A DNA stretch of 64,000 nt from the NCBI RefSeq assembly GCF_900156745.1, contig NZ_LT707065.1, positions 4,774,001-4,838,000 of the forward strand, read 5' to 3'. The notes beneath the pieces were generated by a model that worked only from the letters and a program-made list of their open reading frames with translations, had not been told where the DNA came from and did no database searches. A program made the translations under genes and the position numbers. Of the stretch, positions 7,799 through 14,424 are shown piece by piece; position 1 is the first letter of the stretch; each line of letters begins with the position of its first letter. The DNA is from Achromobacter sp. MFA1 R4 (GTDB lineage: Bacteria > Pseudomonadota > Gammaproteobacteria > Burkholderiales > Burkholderiaceae_B).

Positions 7799-8586
7799 GT
7801 GATCCCGAAGATAAAAGCGCGTCTGGCGCGCAAACCGTTCGGCGAGCATTGGCGCTGCTGCGCCTGATTGCCTGCGGTCAGGAGCGCGGCGTGCGCCTGG
7901 TGGACCTGGAACGCATGTCTGGCCTGAACCGGCCAACCGTGCATCGATTGCTGAAAACCTTGGTGCAGGAAGAGGCGGTCGAACAGGATCCGGAAACGCG
8001 CCGGTATCTGATTGGGCAGGAGATCACGCTACTCGGATTGGCGCGCACGCGGCGCTTTCCGTTATTGACGCTGGCGGACCCGTATATGGCGGAGCTGGCG
8101 GATCAGGTGGGGGATACGGTGTTTCTCAGTATCCGGCATGGGCATGATTCGATTTGCATCGGGCGGCGGACTGGGCGGCATCCGATACAGGTGTTGTCGA
8201 TTGAAGTGGGCGTTCGCCGGCCGCTCGGGGTGGGGGTGTCCGGCGTGGCGCTGTTGGCGAGTTTGGATGCGGAGGAGAGTGTGCGGCTGGTGCGGAGTAA
8301 TGCGGCGCGGCTGGAGGTGCTGGGGGAGCGGGTGGAGGATGTGATTGCGCGGGTTGAAGTGGCGCGAAGGGATGGGCTGGCGCATGCGCCGGCGGGGTTG
8401 ATGCCGGGGACGAGTGCGGTGGCGGTGCCGATTATGTCGGCTCGAGGGGAGGCGTTGGGGGCGATTACGGTGACGGCGATGGCGGAGCGGTTGGGGGTGG
8501 AGCGGTTTGAAGGGGTGGTGGAGAGGATGAGGGGGGCGGCGGGGGGGATTGCGGGGAGGTGGGGGCAGGTATCGAGTCGGGGGTGA
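7795..8586 (+). CDS. IclR-family transcriptional regulator
   Basis: 263 residues. The N-terminal winged helix (residues about 12-70) includes ALALLRLIACGQERGVRLVDLERMSGLNRPTVHRLLKTLV. The C-terminal effector domain has LADQVGDTVFLSIRHGHDSICIGRR and GVGVSGVALLASLD. IclR proteins bind small aromatic or organic acids and control adjacent catabolic genes, so the divergent Bug operon is the likely target. Codon use is odd: after about 8130 nearly every codon ends in G or T instead of C, and the last 180 bases are almost free of C in third position. The reading frame stays intact to the stop. Confidence 0.9.
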   Translation: MSDPEDKSASGAQTVRRALALLRLIACGQERGVRLVDLERMSGLNRPTVHRLLKTLVQEEAVEQDPETRRYLIGQEITLLGLARTRRFPLLTLADPYMAELADQVGDTVFLSIRHGHDSICIGRRTGRHPIQVLSIEVGVRRPLGVGVSGVALLASLDAEESVRLVRSNAARLEVLGERVEDVIARVEVARRDGLAHAPAGLMPGTSAVAVPIMSARGEALGAITVTAMAERLGVERFEGVVERMRGAAGGIAGRWGQVSSRG

Positions 8587-8588
8587 AT

Positions 8589-8912
8589 TTATGAGCGGCT
8601 GCTGGCGCGCGAGAGGACGAATGCCCGCAGCCCAAAGACGACGGGCAGGACTAGCATTGCGAGCCAGCCCGCCAGCCACGCGGCCCATGCCCAACGATAT
8701 TGCCAGGAGATGAACTCTGGCGCGCCGTTGTCGTCGTACCAAGGGTCCATGGAGATCAGTATGAGACTCAAGGCATAGCAAAAAACCAAGGCGAGGAGCG
8801 CCGTGGTGATCGCGGATGGAGCCGACTTTACCGAGCGATTCTTCCAGACGTAAGCAAGCCAGAACGCCAGGACGCCGAGGAATACAAGGGGGAAGAAAAG
8901 AACCATCATCAT
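8589..8912 (-). CDS. Small three-helix membrane protein, unknown
   Basis: 107 residues. Hydrophobic segments are at about 3-22 (VLFFPLVFLGVLAFWLAYVW), 34-53 (ITTALLALVFCYALSLILI) and 75-97 (WAAWLAGWLAMLVLPVVFGL). A polar loop rich in Asp, Trp and Tyr (MDPWYDDNGAPEFISWQYRW) lies between the last two. It starts with three consecutive Met codons and has no strong ribosome-binding site. Its stop is only 2 bases from the convergent IclR stop. The function is unknown. Its place beside a toxin/immunity patch makes an accessory origin plausible. Confidence 0.6.
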   Translation of the reverse strand: MMMVLFFPLVFLGVLAFWLAYVWKNRSVKSAPSAITTALLALVFCYALSLILISMDPWYDDNGAPEFISWQYRWAWAAWLAGWLAMLVLPVVFGLRAFVLSRASSRS

Positions 8913-8921
8913 GGGATACGC

Positions 8922-8966
8922 TTGGCCTAGGCCTTATAACTCCCGGAAACTCGGTGCAGTATCGCC
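8922..8966 (-). pseudogene. Possible decayed 3' remnant resembling the SUKH and toxin genes
   Basis: Bases 8922-8952 match 10242-10273, the end of the SUKH gene, at roughly 27 of 33 aligned positions with small indels, in the same orientation. Directly next to this, CGGTGCAGTATCGCC (8952-8966) is identical to 15 bases inside the toxin gene near 10074-10088. No intact frame remains. I read this as rearrangement debris of the toxin/immunity locus. Chance similarity of short segments is the alternative. Confidence 0.35.
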
Positions 8967-9019
8967 TCCGGCTGCGCAACGCGGCTGGAAGCGGAAACTG
9001 CCTTGTTAATAGATGCTGT

Positions 9020-9310
9020 TCAGCCAGTCAGAATTCTCTTCAATTCCTCAAAGAATTCAGGGATCGTGTATCCCAACCCTGCGGGTCGGAGCCAACCCCA
9101 TCGTTGTTTGAATGCAGTTTCAACCTCAGGACCGTATTCAGCGATGAATTGGTTCATCTCCAAGCAGACCTGATTTACCCGCTCGTCATTGACCGCATTT
9201 TTATAGTCTTGGACGACGTGTTCAACGGTATCGCCAAAAGCCCCCCAGTCCTGATGGAACCATCCTGCGATCAGTACTTCGAGCTCGGGATATTTTTCTT
9301 GCTCAGTCAT
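9020..9310 (-). CDS. CdiI-like contact-dependent inhibition immunity protein
   Basis: 96 residues, acidic, all alpha in character. The opening EKYPELEVLIAGWFHQDWGAFGDTVEHVV is the hallmark of the CdiI-type immunity family (PELE.LI..YFHQDW). Such proteins bind and neutralise one cognate CdiA C-terminal toxin. Its ATG shares one base with the toxin stop (TGATG), the tight toxin-immunity coupling expected for such a pair. Base composition here is visibly lower in GC than in the flanking catabolic operons, which suggests lateral gain. The N-terminal motif makes the family assignment solid; which toxin it binds is inferred from position. Confidence 0.8.
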   Translation of the reverse strand: MTEQEKYPELEVLIAGWFHQDWGAFGDTVEHVVQDYKNAVNDERVNQVCLEMNQFIAEYGPEVETAFKQRWGWLRPAGLGYTIPEFFEELKRILTG

Positions 9311-10137
9311 CAGAAATCCAGGTAAGCAGTCAATACGAAATACGGCATACCGTTGTAGGTCTGCTTTTTGAGGGTCACAACAATCTTTGTGCCCGCGACG
9401 ACTTCAGTCGCGCCGCGAGCCAATACGACGCCCAAGTCCTCCGCGACGGTTCCTCTTAGCGGCAGCCGTTCCCCATTGGACGCAAATTTAGCCCAATTGC
9501 TCACCCGGTCGGCGTTGCGGAGCAATATGCCGTTTACCGCAGCTTCTGCCGTTTCGATCGAATGAAATGTCGACGCTCGCTGCAGCCAAGGTTCCGCCCG
9601 CAGTCTTCCCTCGAGATAAGCCCTGGTTTTCCCGACGTGTTTGAAAAGCGTATGGCCTCCAAGTCCGCCGTGCACGCGCGCTTCATGCCGAGACAGTGAA
9701 ATCCGGCCAGCGGTAATTCCCGTTACCCGGGCGGCACGTATGACCCCAGCAAACCCCGATGGCACGGCGAGTTCAACGGCCAAGCCAAGCGCCTGGCCTG
9801 AGCCGGGCGTGGCACCGAGCTTTTGGGCGAGTTCAACAAGTCCTCGCTCTGTCAGTGATCGCGTTTCCTGGCCAGTCCACGCTTCCCGCAGGCCGGTTGC
9901 GGCGGTATCTGAACCATGCGCCCCGAGGAGTACGCAGCCTGCCTTGGTAAGGCCGGTAGGTTCGGGTACCACGCACAGCGTAGCCCCTCCGACCATTTCC
10001 ACGAGACCCGCCGCCAATGTGAGGCTACCCCACACGCGGTTGGAAAGCGTCGCTTCATTAGTGATCGACTCGCGGTGCAGTATCGCCGCCAACTGCACCG
10101 GCGTGAGAACAATGCGTAGGCTCGAGTCTTCGGACAT
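9310..10137 (-). CDS. Orphan CdiA C-terminal-type toxin with RNase A-like domain
   Basis: 275 residues. The last 110 or so match the bacterial CdiA-CT RNase A-like toxin domain: HTLFKHVGKTRAYLEGRL (catalytic His and Arg region, about residues 162-179), ASTFHSIETAEAAV, NWAKFASNG, LGVVLARG, and a final Lys-rich strand ending in VLTAYLDF, whose Thr and Tyr are family active-site residues. The first 150 residues contain Gly/Ala-rich hydrophobic stretches (about 37-57 and 112-140) as in pre-toxin regions. No haemagglutinin repeats, PAAR, VENN motif or signal peptide are present, so it is far shorter than any full CdiA. ATG 10137 has GAAGAGA just upstream; a GTG at 10176 is the alternative. Confidence 0.78.
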   Translation of the reverse strand: MSEDSSLRIVLTPVQLAAILHRESITNEATLSNRVWGSLTLAAGLVEMVGGATLCVVPEPTGLTKAGCVLLGAHGSDTAATGLREAWTGQETRSLTERGLVELAQKLGATPGSGQALGLAVELAVPSGFAGVIRAARVTGITAGRISLSRHEARVHGGLGGHTLFKHVGKTRAYLEGRLRAEPWLQRASTFHSIETAEAAVNGILLRNADRVSNWAKFASNGERLPLRGTVAEDLGVVLARGATEVVAGTKIVVTLKKQTYNGMPYFVLTAYLDF

Positions 10138-10253
10138 TCTCTTCGCTCTTATCGATGATGGAGCGATGAATGTCACCCGCAGCGGGCCGACTGTCGATCA
10201 GCGCGGTCTGAAGCCCGCTGAATTAATCAGCATTGTGTACCCTTAGCCAGGCC

Positions 10254-10808
10254 CTAATACTCCCCCAGAAACTCCTCCGGGTCATTTTCAATCTCGACAA
10301 TCGACCCCGTCAGCAGCGCCGCAAAGCTCGGCGCCACCCAAGTGATCTGGTCCGGGTCATGGCTAAACGCGATGATCTGCCCCATCGTGCCCCCATCCCC
10401 CGGCGAGTGATCGACCATCAGCAGCAGCGTTCCCGCGCCAAAGCTGGCAAAGGGCAGCCAGCCCTGATGAAACCAGCCTTCCCTGATGCGCCCATCGGCC
10501 GACGCCGGTTCATCGTAGCCGGCATATCGCGGCGCGCGATCGGACATGCGCGCCCGTTCGGCGATCGCTTCTTCCAACGACAAAAAATCATAGCCGGTCA
10601 GATATCCCGGCCGCATGAACACCGGTACATCGCTTTCGCCTCCATCGGCCAGGAGCCAAGCCTGCCTGATGTCCGCAGAAATAGGGAAGCCGAGTTGTGC
10701 CTCCACCGCTTCCACCGCCGCCTTCGCCGCGCCTGGGTTGAGCGGTAGCGCGGATGCATGCGTGTCGTAGACCGCACGGACGCGGTCCAGGTAGTCGGAG
10801 AAATTCAT
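10254..10808 (-). CDS. SMI1/KNR4 (SUKH) family protein, probable immunity protein
   Basis: 184 residues. The SUKH pattern is clear: AVEAVEAQLGFPISADIRQAWLLADGGE near residues 33-60, then YDFLSLEEAIAE and GWLPFASFGAGTLLLMVDHSPG, and a C-terminal VAPSFAALLTGSIVEIENDP. In bacteria, isolated SUKH proteins mostly act as immunity proteins against polymorphic toxins, often nucleases. It lies 117 bases upstream of the RNase A-like toxin on the same strand, with no toxin of its own. It is therefore either an orphan immunity gene or a second antidote in a small immunity array. Confidence 0.82.
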   Translation of the reverse strand: MNFSDYLDRVRAVYDTHASALPLNPGAAKAAVEAVEAQLGFPISADIRQAWLLADGGESDVPVFMRPGYLTGYDFLSLEEAIAERARMSDRAPRYAGYDEPASADGRIREGWFHQGWLPFASFGAGTLLLMVDHSPGDGGTMGQIIAFSHDPDQITWVAPSFAALLTGSIVEIENDPEEFLGEY

Positions 10809-10834
10809 TGACGCGTGCGGTCCTTTTGTCAGAT

Positions 10835-11683
10835 CTATGCAGCTTGGGGCAAGAAAAACCGGTCCTTCAGCTCCTGCAACCCAATCCGCTCCAGCATCTC
10901 CGTCAACCGCTCCGCAGGTTTCCTGGTCGGCAGATTCTTGTACTGCGCAATGATCAGCTCATTCTTCATCGAATGCTCCCAACCGACCAGTTCGGTCACG
11001 CTGACCTGATACCCGTGGGCTTCAAGCTGCAAGCAGCGCAGCACGTTGGTGATCTGGCTACCAAACTCCCGCGTATGCAGCGGGTGCCGCCAGATTTCCG
11101 CCAGCGGATCGGCCAAGGCCTTCGCCTTGTTCTTCCTTAACACCGAAGCCACCTCCGCCTGGCAGCAGGGCACGACCACGATGTATTTCGCCTTCTTCTC
11201 CAGCGCAAAATGAATCGCGTCGTCGGTGGCGGTATTGCAGGCGTGCAGGGCAGTCACTACGTCAATCGACGCGGGCAGTTTGTCCGAGGTAATCGACTCC
11301 GCAACCGACAGGTTCAAGAACGACATCCCGCCAAACCCCAGCCGCTTGGCCAGTTCCTCTGACGACTTCACCAGTTCTTCGCGGGTTTCGATGCCGTAGA
11401 TGTGGGAGCCGTTCTTTAGCGCCTCGGGCTGTTCCTTGAAGAACAGGTCATACAGGATGAACCCCAGATACGACTTCCCCGCGCCGTGGTCGGCCAGGGT
11501 GACGGCGCCGCGTTGTTGTTGGACGTCCTTGAGCAGCGGTTCGATGAACTGGAACAGGTGGTAGACCTGCTTCAGTTTCCGGCGGCTGTCCTGGTTCATC
11601 TTGCCGTCGCGGGTCAGGATGTGCAGGGCCTTGAGGAGTTCGATCGATTGGCCGGGGCGGATGTCGTGGGTTTTTTCGGACAT
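10835..11683 (-). CDS. Class I SAM-dependent methyltransferase-like protein
   Basis: 282 residues. The SAM-binding motif I reads VTLADHGAGKSYLGFIL (about residues 60-76), followed by GIETREELVKSSEELAKRLGF and DVVTALHACNTATDDAI. YIVVVPCCQAEV supplies the Pro-Cys-Cys segment seen in the Methyltransf_32 group. The frame extends to a TTG at 11695, but ATG 11683 is the more likely start. Just upstream is a GC-rich hairpin (GCGCCCCGC/GCGGGGCGC, 11697-11718). RNA or protein methylation is the usual role of this group, but the substrate is unknown. It is 26 bases from the SUKH gene on the same strand, without obvious functional connection. Confidence 0.8.
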   Translation of the reverse strand: MSEKTHDIRPGQSIELLKALHILTRDGKMNQDSRRKLKQVYHLFQFIEPLLKDVQQQRGAVTLADHGAGKSYLGFILYDLFFKEQPEALKNGSHIYGIETREELVKSSEELAKRLGFGGMSFLNLSVAESITSDKLPASIDVVTALHACNTATDDAIHFALEKKAKYIVVVPCCQAEVASVLRKNKAKALADPLAEIWRHPLHTREFGSQITNVLRCLQLEAHGYQVSVTELVGWEHSMKNELIIAQYKNLPTRKPAERLTEMLERIGLQELKDRFFLPQAA

Positions 11684-11752
11684 GGGGAAAGGCAAGCGCC
11701 CCGCTGGGGCGGGGCGCGTAGAGGTGCGGGAAGGGCCATTCTACCCCTCCGC

Positions 11753-11897
11753 GTGTCTGACACCCTCATGGGCAGGCCTGTGAATTCCAGCAGGCGTATG
11801 CGGGTGTCAGACACCGGCTGAATCTGGGTGGCCGGTGTCTGACACCCGCGCGGCACTGTTGCATTGCTACCGTCAACTCGTACGGGTGTCAGACACC
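11753..11897. repeat. Two-unit palindromic intergenic repeat (GTGTCTGACACCC...GGGTGTCAGACAC)
   Basis: Four near-palindromic boxes (11753, 11803, 11834 and 11885) form two units of about 62 bases. Each unit begins with GTGTCTGACACCC and ends with GGGTGTCAGACAC, so each is also a long-range inverted repeat. The inner 34 or so bases differ between units, and the units are about 20 bases apart. The core itself (GTGTCNGACAC) is self-complementary. This is the architecture of REP/BIME-like elements. It lies between a methyltransferase start and the end of the CMD/AhpD gene, both on the minus strand, so it could also terminate or stabilise the long operon's transcript. Confidence 0.85.
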
Positions 11898-11914
11898 TCG
11901 GTCAGGGGGGCGCG

Positions 11915-13084
11915 TCAGACCGTTACGAGGACCGGTTCGCCCAGGTTCAGCATCAAGCGATTCGCCCACGCAAAGATCGCGTCCGAATGCAGCAGGTCCA
12001 GAATCTCGCCGTCGTTCAGACCCACATCCTTCAGCGCCTGGATGCTGTCCGCATTCACCTCGGCCTGCGCCTCGGTGATCTGGATCGAGAACTTGCCGAT
12101 GGCCTGCTCACGCTTGGTGGTGCCCGCCGTGCGCGGATCCTCGAATACCTGTGCGATCACGTCATTGCGCTTGGCCAGTTGCTCGAACCGCTGCGCATGC
12201 ACGGACGCGCAGTACACGCAGCCGTTCACGCGCGACACGACGGTGGCGCCCAGTTCGCGCTCGGCGCGCGACATGCCGCCCGGTGCGTACATGATGGCGT
12301 TGAAGGCCGTGGAGCGCTGGCGCAGGATTTCGGGCTGGTGGACCAGGAACAGGTAGTAGTCCGAGACCTTGGCCTTGGGGTGGCTTTCTTCCAGGACGGC
12401 GATCTGTTCGGGCGTGGCGGTGTCGACGTTCACCACATCCAGCCAGGCCTTCCATTCCAGGACTTCGTTGGTGAAGCCGTGGGCCTTGATGACGGCGCCG
12501 GGCTCGGTGTTGCCCGGGTTGATCACGGCGGTCGCGTCGTCGGCGGCGGCACCGGAACGCTGTCCTTCAGCCGCCTTTATCGCTGCCAGCCCCGCCACCA
12601 GGCGCGTCTGGTACGACAGGAAGGCGATGAGTTGCGACAGGGTGACCACGGCGGGCGTGGAGACGCCGGCGGCGGGCAACGTCTTCAGCGCGGCTTCGTC
12701 GCCTTCGACCGGGTTTTCGATCAGCTTGCGCGTGTATTCCAGCACGGCGGCCAGTTGCGGGTTGGCGGCGTCAGTCGGCTTGCCCGATTCCGCGACGGCG
12801 ATGTCCGCCGCCGCAACGCCAGCTTCCACCGCGCGGGCGCGGTAATGCGCCGCCAGCAGCGGCGACGGGGTGATGCGCGTGGCATACAGCCCCACCAGCA
12901 GGCGGTCGGCCAGCGACAGGCCGGGCAGGGCCGGATCAAACAGGGCGTCGTAGCTGCCTTGCGTGGCGGCGGCGACCTTGTCGCGTTTGTGGCGCACGTC
13001 GAAAGTGGGGTTGCCGGGCGCAAGGCCCACGAGCTGGTCGACGACGTCCTTGCTGATGTCGTAGACGATGGGTTGTTGTGCCAT
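11915..13084 (-). CDS. Fused CMD-domain / alkylhydroperoxidase (AhpD-like) protein
   Basis: 389 residues in two carboxymuconolactone-decarboxylase-fold halves. The N-terminal half (about 1-190) resembles the CMD proteins known as the Avi_7170 family, and the C-terminal half (about 200-389) the alkylhydroperoxidase Avi_7169 family, which I recall as separate neighbouring genes elsewhere. The second half has the redox motif CVYCASVHAQRF (CxxCxxxH); the first half lacks the cysteine pair. Such proteins reduce peroxides or act on small ring substrates using a thiol pair. It is the last gene of the ten-kilobase operon, 20 bases after the thioesterase-like gene, so it may protect against peroxide made by the operon's flavoenzyme. 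Confidence 0.82.
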   Translation of the reverse strand: MAQQPIVYDISKDVVDQLVGLAPGNPTFDVRHKRDKVAAATQGSYDALFDPALPGLSLADRLLVGLYATRITPSPLLAAHYRARAVEAGVAAADIAVAESGKPTDAANPQLAAVLEYTRKLIENPVEGDEAALKTLPAAGVSTPAVVTLSQLIAFLSYQTRLVAGLAAIKAAEGQRSGAAADDATAVINPGNTEPGAVIKAHGFTNEVLEWKAWLDVVNVDTATPEQIAVLEESHPKAKVSDYYLFLVHQPEILRQRSTAFNAIMYAPGGMSRAERELGATVVSRVNGCVYCASVHAQRFEQLAKRNDVIAQVFEDPRTAGTTKREQAIGKFSIQITEAQAEVNADSIQALKDVGLNDGEILDLLHSDAIFAWANRLMLNLGEPVLVTV

Positions 13085-13104
13085 TGAGGAGGTCTCCTTG
13101 AATG

Positions 13105-14421
13105 TCATTGGGCGGGCGCTGCCGCCGCGCCCTTGGCCTTTACCGCGGCGTCCAGGAACGTCTTCACGCCTTCCCAGGATTCCTGGTCGGCGCGGGCGTT
13201 GTCCTTGGGATTGCCGCCGCTGGTGCTGATCTTTCCGGACACCGGATGGGCGTAGACGAGCTGCGTGGTGGGCACGTAGGGGAACAGGATGGAGTGTCCG
13301 CCGTTCTCGTAATCCAGCCACTGCACCGGATACGGGTGCTGCACCTCTACCAGCTTGTCCTGCACCATCTTCGAGTACAGGCTGGACGGCCACGAGCCGT
13401 CGTCGGTGCCGGACAGCAGCATGACCGGGCCTTCGATGTCTTCCACGCGGATGCGGGCGCGGGCGACGGCGTCGGGGTCTTGCAGGGCGGTCAGGATGGC
13501 CCTTTCGTGGCGATGGGGCGCGGGGCCTTCATCGAACGGGGCCCAGGTGGCCGTGCGGTTGGTTTCCCAGACGTGGGGGATGGGCTTGCCGCCCAGCAGC
13601 CACGTGGGGCCTTCGCGGCCGATCTTGGGGTCGCAGGCGTTCTGGCCGCTGTGGACGACGGCGCCGGGCACGTAGGCGACGACGGCCGACACTTCCTTGG
13701 GGAAGGTGGCGCCCAGCAGCAGCACCAGTTCGCCGCCGCGCGACTGGCCGCTGATGGCGACGAAGTCGTGTTTGGGCTGGACCTTCTTGCGCAGCCAGCG
13801 CAGGCCGGTCTGGAAGTACTCCAGCGGGGTGTTGGAAATGTAGTCCGACAGGCCCGGCGCCTTGAAGTACGCCAGCGCAAAGGCGGCGTAGCCGCGCGAG
13901 GCGTACAGGGCGGCGCGCGGTTCGTTGATGCCGCCGCCAGAGCCGTTGAGGATCATGACGGCGGGATGCGATCCCGGGGCGCTGCCGGCGGGCAGGTACA
14001 GGGTGCCGACCAGGCCCTCCTCGCGGACTTCAACGCGCGTGACGCCGTCGGCCGCCAGGCGCTGCGTGAAGCGGGCGCGCGCCTCGGCGCCCGCCACGCG
14101 CGCCACCACGTCGGTGACCAGGGCATCGGTCACCGGCTGGTTGAAGTATTCGCGGCTCTTGCCGTCCTCGGGGGACTGCGACCAGACCAGGCCCATCGGG
14201 GACAGGCCGGCGTAGTCGCCCGATACGGGCGCGTCGCGGGTCAGGTCGACGACGCCGTCTTCGCCTGCCGTGTAGGTGGCCTGGGCTTGCCAGAGCACGC
14301 CGTTGCGGCGGGTGAGGGCGGTGATGTCGACGGTCGCGCCGGGCGCGACGTGTTCGACGCGGATCTGGCGCGGGACGTCGATCAGGGCGTCCGCGGGGGC
14401 GATGGTCAGGGTCGGCGCCAT
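13105..14421 (-). CDS. Acyl-CoA thioesterase/BAAT-type alpha/beta hydrolase
   Basis: 438 residues. The N-terminal beta-sandwich (VEHVAPGATVDITALTRRNGVLWQAQATY) is the acyl-CoA thioester hydrolase/bile-acid acyltransferase N-domain. The C-terminal alpha/beta hydrolase domain has the strand and oxyanion segment HPAVMILNGSGGG, the nucleophile motif GQSRGGEL with Ser (mammalian BAAT has Cys), VMLLSGTDDGSWPSS for the acid, and the YENGGHSILFPY histidine. It should cleave a thioester or amide/ester bond. In this operon it sits between the solute-binding protein (3-base gap) and the CMD/AhpD gene, so it may hydrolyse the imported compound. No signal peptide is present, so it acts in the cytoplasm. 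Confidence 0.83.
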   Translation of the reverse strand: MAPTLTIAPADALIDVPRQIRVEHVAPGATVDITALTRRNGVLWQAQATYTAGEDGVVDLTRDAPVSGDYAGLSPMGLVWSQSPEDGKSREYFNQPVTDALVTDVVARVAGAEARARFTQRLAADGVTRVEVREEGLVGTLYLPAGSAPGSHPAVMILNGSGGGINEPRAALYASRGYAAFALAYFKAPGLSDYISNTPLEYFQTGLRWLRKKVQPKHDFVAISGQSRGGELVLLLGATFPKEVSAVVAYVPGAVVHSGQNACDPKIGREGPTWLLGGKPIPHVWETNRTATWAPFDEGPAPHRHERAILTALQDPDAVARARIRVEDIEGPVMLLSGTDDGSWPSSLYSKMVQDKLVEVQHPYPVQWLDYENGGHSILFPYVPTTQLVYAHPVSGKISTSGGNPKDNARADQESWEGVKTFLDAAVKAKGAAAAPAQ

Positions 14422-14424
14422 GGC

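Noticed and set aside
9310..10808. Type VI secretion or complete CDI locus
   Set aside because: No VgrG, PAAR, Hcp, CdiA repeats or CdiB transporter genes are present in the window.
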